Source: Saccharomycopsis crataegensis
Lineage: Eukaryota > Ascomycota > Saccharomycetes > Ascoideales > Saccharomycopsidaceae
Direction: 5' to 3'
NCBI RefSeq assembly: GCF_037102585.1
Contig: NW_027043829.1
Span: 806,001 to 870,000, forward strand
DNA: 64,000 bases
The translations under genes were made by a program, and so were the position numbers. Below, piece after piece: positions 1 to 8,500 of the stretch. Numbering within the stretch: the first letter of the stretch is position 1; each line of letters starts with the position of its first letter. Below the pieces are notes generated by a model. That model was not told where the DNA came from. It was given only the letters and a program-made list of their open reading frames with translations, and did no database searches.

Positions 1-3000
1 AATCCAAAATGATAAAACTTAAGTACCAACAACATAAAACAATAACATACTTTGTAACTATTATTCAACACCAAGAAATCAAACACATTAATCATTAACT
101 CCGGATCAATCTTCATGAAAATCTTATACAAGTTCCTGGTGTTAATTAATGGCATCTCATCCTTGAAATGCTTACCCAAATATTTCTTCATGGTATAATT
201 AGATTCAAGATTCGAATTGAATTTCGTTTTGAAAACATCATTCATCACATTGACATTAACCAATGACAAGATCCTGAATACCTCAGCAGGTGTAAAGTAT
301 AACAAGAATAAGGCTATCAAAACCTCATCCCCGTAATTCAACCCATTCTTGGAAATTTTTTGAATAAGCAACATTTTCTTCAATATACTGTTCAACTTTT
401 GACCGGTCTGAAATAGTTCTAGTCTAGGGAAAAGTGATTCAATTATTAAATCGATTTCTGGCTCTAAGTAGTCGGTATTGATTGTGGACAATTTTTCTGA
501 CAAATCGTCGTACGTCTCTGTTGTCACCAATGACCCATCGCCACCATCATCGGTATTATCGTTGGTATCATTATGCTTGCTGTCATAGTAGCTCAAAACA
601 TCGTTCCAAACCTTGTACCTCAAATCATTCGGGATATTAGTTTTCCAGCATAAATGCCTCATCGAATAAATCACCGGTTTATGAATCTCTTTATGCTTTA
701 CCGTTAGTTCAAACCATTTTTGGTTATTAATCAATGAATTTTTGAGCCTCTGAAAGTTTCGCTCCTTTTTATCTATCTCCTTCTTACTGTAAGATTCGAA
801 CGCTTCTGAAATTTGTTGCTGATGTTTTGAATCTTCGTGAGCAGATTTTGGTGGCAACCACATTGGTCTAGTAGATGATAAAATATCAATTTTTTCAGGC
901 GACATTAGTCTTAATTCATCAATAGTATGACTTAAAGCTGGAGCTTGAGATGCTGAAGAAGCAACGTCTGCGTGTGATTGCGAGCTATTCTGACTGGAAT
1001 CAAGTGATACTGAAGATCTTGGAGATAATGAATGGATCGATGATTGACTTTCGATCTGAGACATGATATATGACGGCAATTTTGTATGATTTTCTTCTCT
1101 TTTGGCCAACTCACTAGCAATATAGTTATCAGAAACATCGGTATAAAACCTTGACAAATCATTAGCAAACGTTTGGTCGTTCATTGTGTTGTTATGAACA
1201 TTGTTCACAAGAGGAGAAATTGGAATTGAGGTTTGTGAGGCATTAATGATTTTTTGTCTGGATTGCTTCGAGTTAGGATTTGTTGAAAATAATGTAGCAG
1301 TAGATCCCGAAGCATAAGGAATATTGAAAAAGATTGAGCTAGAAGCGCTATCTTCCAAATCAATGACTTCATCCTCAGTGTTGATATTAGATAATTCTTC
1401 TCTAAATGCCGACAAATTCTTTTTAGATAATTGTCTTCTTAATTTAAATTTTTGGCTTGGGCTAACGATTGTAGTACCATCAGAAGATATCAAAGGACTA
1501 CCATGAGCTGAGACAACACTATCAAGTGTCAAAGAGGAACCATTATATACTGTGGACAATCCCAACCCAATGGCATTTTGTTTTGAACTTCCTAAGGATG
1601 GAGAAAGCGGATGCGAACGACGGTCATTATTCAAAGCTGGCATTGAAGCGACCCTATTCAACGATTTCCTTCTCATCATTCCGTCACTCCGTCTCTTAGG
1701 AACGTGAATGGTAGAAGAACTAGCATTGTAAAGAGTATTTTGTTTTGTTGTGTCATCAAAGTTAGATTCAAGTCTTGGAGAACTTGGGGTATTTGTGGAA
1801 GTTGCGTCAGGATTAGAGTAACTCAATTCTAAAACCGTATTATTTGAATTGATTGTGTTTAAGCTGATCGTTGAATTTTCAATGCCTTCTTGGCTAGCAT
1901 TCCCAAGATTAATTGTATTGTCAGTGAAATCAGACGGTGTTCTTTTATGGCTAGCATCATTGTTATTGTCAAATTCATAATCCTCAGATGTACTTAAGTT
2001 CATAAATTGTGGAGTTTCTGTCATCTTAGGAGTTTTTTCGTGGAAAGTATCATCATTCTCGGGAGAAGATAAAATCTGACTAACATTTTCCATCGAAGTC
2101 AACAGAGAGATTCTTGAATCAAATTCGTTTTCAAATTCAAAGTTAGATGAAGTTGAACTCAACATCGAGTCATCAGAAAATGGTCTCTCGTTAACTTTTT
2201 CTTTACCTCCATTCTTGCAAGTTTTTGTAAATATCTGAGAATTATAAGGCTTGGATAAGGCATTAGGAATGGTGATTTGTTCTTCTATCCTTTGTTTATG
2301 TGGATGCGTTATTGTTGAATCGTAATCCTCACTGACACTTGCCAAACCACTAGAAATAGAATCCGATTTAGAATCAAATGATTGGGATGTATTACTGTGC
2401 TTCAAGCTCAGTAAGTTGTCACTTGGACGTCTGACTTGCGATTTGTTGATTCCCAACCCTCTGACAAACAGAGCATTGTTTTTAAGTGAGTGGACTGATG
2501 AATTTCCTGAAACTAATCCACCAAGGTTATGGACGGATGACGATGGCAGGTCCGGTACGCTTCCATTGTGGTGGAATTTCTTGGGCATATTCAAAGATGG
2601 GCTACCGAGAGATGATGTGCTGCCCGTATTGTTGAGAGATATGCGAAGGTTGCTCGCCGAGCCCTTGTGGCCTAATGTACGGTTCTGATTCTGCAAACTA
2701 TCGTGAAACTTCTTGAAATCTTTGATCCCATAATCATTATTGCTATTATCATCATTTGATAAGCCTAACTTTCGGAAGCTCAAAAGATCGACATCTTGGA
2801 AGTCATCATCCTGTACAGCACTCAAAATTTTCTCGTACTTGGCATAATCGCTATTTTTTTTGGTGTCTGTTCGAGGAGAGGAAATAATCTCTGACTCCAG
2901 CTGAGGTTCTGTTGGCTCGGGAAATTGGCTATTGAGGGAACCTAATGATTTGGATTTCGACAACGAACGACCATTTCCTGTTTTATTCTTCTTGCTGGAC

Positions 3001-3062
3001 TTTGGCACATATTGCATTGGCTTCGGGGAAATGTGATGCAACGAATGTTCAATTATTGACAT
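1..3062 (-). CDS. Large Ser/Asn-rich protein, possibly Sbe2/Sbe22-like; 3' end outside window
   Basis: An open frame of 1020 codons runs from an ATG at 3062 off the left edge, so the C-terminus is missing. An in-frame stop lies seven codons upstream of this ATG, which supports the start. About the first 700 residues are low-complexity and rich in Ser, Asn and Asp, as in disordered cell-polarity or cell-wall proteins. The last 300 residues look folded and helical. They begin near a TRPMWLPPK motif and continue through a segment (RYKVWNDVLSYYD) that recalls the start of a TBC-like helical domain. This layout fits fungal Sbe2/Sbe22, proteins linked to the Golgi and cell-wall integrity, but the match is from memory of the layout and not from an alignment. 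A TBC/RabGAP-like protein is the main alternative. That a real gene is present is near certain; the name is not. Confidence 0.8.
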   Translation of the reverse strand, partial: MSIIEHSLHHISPKPMQYVPKSSKKNKTGNGRSLSKSKSLGSLNSQFPEPTEPQLESEIISSPRTDTKKNSDYAKYEKILSAVQDDDFQDVDLLSFRKLGLSNDDNSNNDYGIKDFKKFHDSLQNQNRTLGHKGSASNLRISLNNTGSTSSLGSPSLNMPKKFHHNGSVPDLPSSSVHNLGGLVSGNSSVHSLKNNALFVRGLGINKSQVRRPSDNLLSLKHSNTSQSFDSKSDSISSGLASVSEDYDSTITHPHKQRIEEQITIPNALSKPYNSQIFTKTCKNGGKEKVNERPFSDDSMLSSTSSNFEFENEFDSRISLLTSMENVSQILSSPENDDTFHEKTPKMTETPQFMNLSTSEDYEFDNNNDASHKRTPSDFTDNTINLGNASQEGIENSTISLNTINSNNTVLELSYSNPDATSTNTPSSPRLESNFDDTTKQNTLYNASSSTIHVPKRRSDGMMRRKSLNRVASMPALNNDRRSHPLSPSLGSSKQNAIGLGLSTVYNGSSLTLDSVVSAHGSPLISSDGTTIVSPSQKFKLRRQLSKKNLSAFREELSNINTEDEVIDLEDSASSSIFFNIPYASGSTATLFSTNPNSKQSRQKIINASQTSIPISPLVNNVHNNTMNDQTFANDLSRFYTDVSDNYIASELAKREENHTKLPSYIMSQIESQSSIHSLSPRSSVSLDSSQNSSQSHADVASSASQAPALSHTIDELRLMSPEKIDILSSTRPMWLPPKSAHEDSKHQQQISEAFESYSKKEIDKKERNFQRLKNSLINNQKWFELTVKHKEIHKPVIYSMRHLCWKTNIPNDLRYKVWNDVLSYYDSKHNDTNDNTDDGGDGSLVTTETYDDLSEKLSTINTDYLEPEIDLIIESLFPRLELFQTGQKLNSILKKMLLIQKISKNGLNYGDEVLIALFLLYFTPAEVFRILSLVNVNVMNDVFKTKFNSNLESNYTMKKYLGKHFKDEMPLINTRNLYKIFMKIDPELMINVFDFLVLNNSYKVCYCFMLLVLKFYHFG

Positions 3063-3662
3063 GTTCACCAGAGCATTAAACTAGAAAATGATTTATATTT
3101 TGGGTATATTTGTTTAAAGCGAATGAAAATTAATGCTCCGATGGTCGAGATCTTTCTCAAGCGTTTGATATGAAAAGAATTTATTTTCTCTCTTTCAGAT
3201 ACAATATGAAACAAAAACTGCTAATAGTGTTGCTGGACAAAAGTCTATTGCAAAGCTCTTTTTTATGATATTAGATATTTTATTCTGTATCTCTTCTTCC
3301 TTTTCTTCTTCTTCTTCTTCTTCTCCTCCTTGTTCTTTTTTATTGTATGTTATTTCCCAAGTATTTTTAGTCGAAGCCCCTTCAAAATTGATATGATGAT
3401 TTATATTGTTTTTTGTGGCCTTTCTGAATCTACTATTGTTTTTTTTTTCCTTACACCGTCCCGTGAAAGAAAAAGAAAAAATAGAAAAAAAAAAAAAGAG
3501 CACAAAATACGCGCGTTACCCGGGACCGTCTACCCAATGAGGCAGGTGAATGTTACTAGATTCAATTTGGCGTGTTAATTAAAGGTGTATTAATTAATTT
3601 GTATTAAGATTTCAAGGAAAGAAGGAGAGAGAAAGAAAGAAAAACATGAACGCCAATAAGAA
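3063..3662. other. Intergenic: promoter of the Sbe2-like gene and 3' region of GET2
   Basis: Both flanking genes are on the minus strand, so this 600-bp gap serves as promoter for the left gene and 3' region for GET2. It holds a TTC/CTT-rich pyrimidine stretch near 3294-3325, an A-tract near 3485-3497 and a Reb1-like site at 3516. The two overlapping ORFs here are low-complexity frames through these tracts and are not supported as genes. Confidence 0.7.
3516..3522 (-). promoter_or_regulatory. Reb1-like site (TTACCCG)
   Basis: The plus strand reads TTACCCG, the reverse complement of the Reb1 core CGGGTAA. It lies in a locally GC-rich patch next to an A-tract, about 450 bp upstream of the left gene's start. 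This is the usual setting for a nucleosome-excluding general regulatory factor. The call rests on a 7-bp match only. Confidence 0.45.
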
Positions 3663-4712
3663 TTAGAAAATAAGAGAAAGCAAAGTCAATGCGAGTACAA
3701 CAATAGCAACATCGGTACTGAAAAATTTAAAAACCTGATAGTACTTGTTGGCAGCATTTGCAGTACTAATAAGTTTCAGAGGTAGGAACATTTGGCCAGT
3801 TGAAATCACAAATTGTGGAATGATCGAATCATATTGAAACTGATAGTCAATACTATTCAAATATTGGATGAAGTAGCAAAGAGAGACCGTTTCCATTGCA
3901 ATGAAAAGCTTCTTGAAGGTATTGGTATCATCAAGGAAATAACGATCATTGGTAGAGGATTCAACGAAATAAAACCGAATTTGCAAGGTGAAGAAAGAAT
4001 ATATTGATATGGCCATGAGCGATAACATTCTAAAAACAAGGTACCATGCCTTAAATTGACTTGATCTGTAACTATCATAAGCAATAGTCGATGGAGCTGT
4101 AGATTGTCCGCCTGATGGAATACTGCCGTCCCCGCCAAACATGTTAGCCATATCTGGGTTTGACATTAATTTGCCAAATAAGTCCTGAGTCGAATCACCT
4201 GGAGACCCTCCAAGATTGGAGCCTCCGAGGAAACTCTTCATGAAATCATTTTGGCTGAAAATATCATCTCCTTGTAGAGGAAATGAGCCAGCTGAGTTAC
4301 TACTCGTCCCTTTTTTATCTGCCCCACTCAATGCATTGAATGCTTTATTCCTTATTATGTCTATTTCGTCAATGTCAGCCACGTCTGGATCTTCTTCTTG
4401 GATTGCCAGTGATTTGGAGTCAAATTCATCCTTGAGGTTTAGCAACGATGGAGGTGGATTATCAAGAATGGATGATATTCTGTTACTTCTGGTATTTCCA
4501 GTAGATGCAGTTTTCGCAACTTTCTCAGGGATGACATTTTCAGTGTTACTGTTGGTGGTGGTTTCAGACTTCTGGAGTGGTGTTGAGGTGGACGCAAAAG
4601 AAGAGTTGGAACTAGTGATCTTGTTCAAACGATCCCCTCCATTGGCCTTCATTTTGGCCTGTCTTCTCTCTCTCAATAATTTCTGCTTCTCAGCATTGGA
4701 CAACGTGGACAT
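3663..4712 (-). CDS. GET2: Get2, ER receptor subunit for tail-anchored protein insertion
   Basis: Get2 pairs with Get1 in the ER membrane and receives the Get3-client complex, so that tail-anchored proteins are inserted. The 349-residue product begins with the family N-terminus: Ser/Thr, then AEKQKLLRERRQAK, a basic segment that binds Get3, followed by RLNKIT. A long disordered Ser/Asn-rich linker follows. Three hydrophobic segments sit at about residues 223-250, 268-288 and 327-349, the last at the very C-terminus. The membrane segments at the C-terminal end and the RERR motif at the start are both as in S. cerevisiae Get2 (285 residues); the extra length here is in the linker. It is divergent from RIM15, with an 859-bp gap between them. 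Confidence 0.92.
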   Translation of the reverse strand: MSTLSNAEKQKLLRERRQAKMKANGGDRLNKITSSNSSFASTSTPLQKSETTTNSNTENVIPEKVAKTASTGNTRSNRISSILDNPPPSLLNLKDEFDSKSLAIQEEDPDVADIDEIDIIRNKAFNALSGADKKGTSSNSAGSFPLQGDDIFSQNDFMKSFLGGSNLGGSPGDSTQDLFGKLMSNPDMANMFGGDGSIPSGGQSTAPSTIAYDSYRSSQFKAWYLVFRMLSLMAISIYSFFTLQIRFYFVESSTNDRYFLDDTNTFKKLFIAMETVSLCYFIQYLNSIDYQFQYDSIIPQFVISTGQMFLPLKLISTANAANKYYQVFKFFSTDVAIVVLALTLLSLIF

Positions 4713-5022
4713 CTTTCAAATGATAATAAGAGAAGGTTGTTCAATGCAGATAGAGCATACATACACTGATCGGTTTTTGTTGGTATTTTGGACAAAGTTC
4801 GAATTTTCAATTTCCCGTCCTCTAGCCAACGCAACTAACCGGAACAGGAAATTTTGACGCGCGCGGTTTGTACAAGGACAGGAGACTCGACATTAGTCTA
4901 AGGGGAAATTCAGAACCTCTAGGGATGAATCTCTAGGTTCCGACTGAAAGCCTTGAAAATAGCTGTTAATATACTCAATGGTGTTTGCCAAATAGGAATT
5001 TACAACTTCCAAATCCCATAAT

Positions 5023-5028
5023 CACGTG
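5023..5028. promoter_or_regulatory. CACGTG E-box (Cbf1-like)
   Basis: CACGTG is set in the palindrome ATCACGTGAT, the extended form favoured by Cbf1 in yeasts. It lies about 310 bp upstream of the GET2 start and 545 bp upstream of RIM15. Which gene it serves cannot be told. Confidence 0.45.
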
Positions 5029-5497
5029 ATATGCCCCATAATCAATGAAAATGGTTCTGCAACACACATAAACACTTGATATTATTCAATAAGCCGTCGC
5101 TACACCAATTTCTTTTCTGTTTTCAAATGCTTATTTCGTTTCTGCGGTTCATTTAAGTTTCGGATATATATCCGTGCCATACATATCTTGTCGTTATATG
5201 GCACCTTCCGCCTTTTTTTTAAAAAAAAAGGTTTGCAGCCCCAGCCTGTAAATGATTTTGTAGAAAAGAATTGTGTTTTCGCACAAGGGAAGCATCATAC
5301 AGATAAGTACAAGCCAATACTAAACAATCTCAACAATCTGAGGATATCAACTTTTCCTTTTACTCTTTTTGTTTGCTTTTTCCTCTCCGTCAATATACCA
5401 CCATTCTTCCAAACTGTCCTGTGGATTGTTTGTGAATCTGACTTTCTCATTTCAAACAGAGTTTATATTTCCCCATATCTTTTGGCACGTTTTTTCC

Positions 5498-5521
5498 ATG
5501 TTGCAAAATTTAACCCATTAA
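5498..5521 (+). promoter_or_regulatory. Possible uORF in the RIM15 leader (7 codons)
   Basis: An ATG at 5498 opens a seven-codon frame (MLQNLTH) that ends in TAA at 5519-5521, 50 nt before the RIM15 ATG. A second, three-codon uORF (MIL) lies at 5252-5263. Either would matter only if the transcript starts upstream of it, which the sequence does not show. Confidence 0.35.
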
Positions 5522-5571
5522 GAACCAGACCTTAGTCTACTAAAGCATCAAACGGTTAATAATATCTCTCA

Positions 5572-8500
5572 ATGAGAAAAAGAAACTCATTTTTCTTCTC
5601 TTCTTCAACAAAGAAGGCCCTTAAAAAGAGAAATAAGCACAAGGCAAAACAAAAAGTTAGAGCTGTGTCAGGAATTCCGGTCAGTTTTGCAGACTCAAGT
5701 GTTGATGACAATCAAAATTTTGAGACCAGATCATTGAATGTCGAAATAGGTTACGATAGCGATAAAGATTCTGAATCAGAAGGATTCAATGTTGATGATC
5801 TGGATGACAATTATGGCGATAATGGAGATTATATTGAGCATGGGGATCCAGTTCAAGTCTCGTACAGGCAGTTAGATTTCAAGCAGAATGTCGATCTAGA
5901 CAGGCTTAGGCAAACTTCGGTTTCTCCACGTCAGCTGGTATCTATGAGAGAGGCAAGAAATGCTGATGTGAATGATGCACTCAAAGGCTTACTGAGTCCG
6001 CTTATTGATACCCCGGAGACTTTTGATGCAGATTTTGGTAGAAATGAACAAGAAGATTTGATCCGCGCTAGCAGCAAAAACCCCACTGCGACTTTGGAAT
6101 TAGATTTGGATTGTAATGTGAAATATCTAAGTAAATCTTGGGAAACATTTGTTGGTACTAGCGTTAGAAAAATTGTTAATAAGCCCATCTCAAAGATCAT
6201 TATGGGGGATGATGATGACAAGGATGTATTTAAACGAGCTATTGAGATCATGAACCAAGACGATGCAAGTTATAGGGTTCGCTTCATTGTGGCAAAAAAT
6301 CACATTACGGACTACGATGATTTGGAAAGCAATAAAACTGGAAGCTCTACATCACAAGAAATTGAGGCCGATCTCACTTTGGGTGAAAGTCATTTACAGC
6401 TATCGCCCTCGTCTGAAACTTCCAGAACCAGTTCAGGTTCAGACCTTTCTACAAATGATGAATTTATAGAACTAGAGGGTCAGGGTATTTTGATTCATGA
6501 TATTACTACTAAAGAGCCAACACATTCAATGTGGCTTTTGAGACCTTACATTGAGCATAATTTTCTGATCGAGCTTCCTAAAGGTCTAGCAGAAATTCTA
6601 GGTTTCGGCGCTGATTTATTTGCTGCTTACTTAAAGTACATAACCGATTCTGGAATCACTGATGAAATTTCGGCCCCTGTACCTGGCCAGTTATTTTGTA
6701 ATATATGTGAGCGACAAGTGCCATGTTGGTGGCTAGAACGTCATTCGGAAATCTGCTATGCTGAATCAAAAGCTGAGAGTGATTTGCAGATAGCTCATGA
6801 CAATGTCATGGACCATCGCAATTTAATAAATTCAATTGCCACTCTGAAAGTTAACGATTATAAAGGGTTGCGGATTCCTATTGCTAGCGATATCACCACA
6901 CCAAACTTAATCACCAGCAGAAATCTATCTACCACTTTGCGATTTCCTTTTAGAACACTACATTCTCTAACTGAATTATGTGACGAAGCAATCAATATTG
7001 ATCCTGCCGATTTTGAATCTGATGATGAAAAACCTTCAAAAGATACCAGCAAGATAGAAAAGGAGTTCAACGATATCTTTGAATGGCATATTCCAAAATC
7101 AAATGATAAGGCCATCAACACTCTTATTGAAGATACAGAATATATCTGCAAAACCAAAGCGGAGGCCATGCTAAGAGTTCTAAATACCCAAAGTTACCAT
7201 GAACAATTGAAAAATGAGGTTGATGGGTTAGTTATTAGAGCGGTTCATGATACTGTGGCAAAAATCAATGAACACTTGCAGGGAGTCAATGTCAATCTGG
7301 CAAATGATACATATTCATCACCTATCATAGCTGCTGCAAACACGAGCTCTCCTGACTTAATTTACAACTACATGGATAAAGAGGTTACTCCTACAGTTAG
7401 CTCAAGGGCAACTTTTGAAGCTTTCAATAGTAATATTAATAGCAGAGCCCCATCGGTACCTTCGCCACTAAGAAATAATTCAGGCTGCTCTATGCAAAGA
7501 CAGCCAAGCTCATCTTCAATATTAAGTGACCGGAAGAGTTTTTACAACATGGAAACTGATCAATTAGCAGAGTCGTTCAAAGATATATCATTGCTAGATT
7601 CAAACAAAAATGGTAGTACTGGATCTTTCAAAAAGCCAAAAGACATTATTAATCAACCAACCCCAGTCCCAATCTTACCAGCACAAGGATCTCCTAGAAG
7701 GCCTTATTCCCCCGGCCCAATTGTGAGCTCGCCATTAACATCAATCCAGAGAAACAACAAGAGTCAAAATAATTTGTTTCTTAATAGCAATGACTCTTCA
7801 GTTTTTCCCAAACCAAACACTGCAAACTCACTGCCTCTATTGCTTGGCGGTGATGGCAACAATGTAAATAATGTTTTTCTTGATTATCCAAGAAAAGACT
7901 CGGAAGATGGGAGTCATTACAGCGCAACTCCTACAAATTCACTCTTGGCACAGCAAAATGCTAATAATAAACCTCCATTGTCACCATTATTAATATCTAC
8001 ATTTTCTGGTTCAAAACCCGCTGGCCCAAGTATCAAGGATTATGAGATTCTCAAACCGATCAGTAAGGGTGCATTTGGTAGTGTTTATTTGGCAAGGAAG
8101 AAGGTCAACGGAGAATACTTTGCAATTAAGGTTTTAAAGAAATCAGATATGGTGGCGAAAAACCAGGTCACAAATGTCAAAGCTGAAAGGGCGATAATGA
8201 TGTCTCAATCGAACAGTCCATTCGTGGCAAAATTGTTTTCCACTTTCCAGACAAGAAACTATTTATTTTTGGTCATGGAATATTTGAGTGGTGGTGATTG
8301 TGCATCATTGTTAAAAGTGTTAGGAACCCTTCCTGAAGAGTGGGCTAAAAGATATGTCGCAGAAATCGTGGTTAGTGTTGATGACTTGCACAAAAAGGGG
8401 ATTGTTCATAGAGATTTGAAACCAGATAATTTCTTGATTGATTCAAATGGTCATTTGAAGCTAACTGATTTTGGATTATCAAGAATGGGTTTAGTTGGAA

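Larger units (their letters stand above)
4713..5571. other. Divergent promoter region GET2 / RIM15
   Basis: This 859-bp region lies between two divergent starts. It contains an AGGGG (STRE-like) pentamer near 4899, a palindromic CACGTG at 5023, TATA-like ATATATAT sequence near 5165, and a T8/A9 run near 5213-5229. Two short upstream ORFs lie before RIM15 (5252-5263 and 5498-5521). The longer frame at 5188-5535 lacks an ATG start and has low-complexity content. Confidence 0.65.

Noticed and set aside
3195-3578. Opposed frames of 102 and 82 codons near the GET2 3' end
   Set aside because: Glu/Lys and Phe/Ser runs from purine/pyrimidine tracts, no homology recognised.
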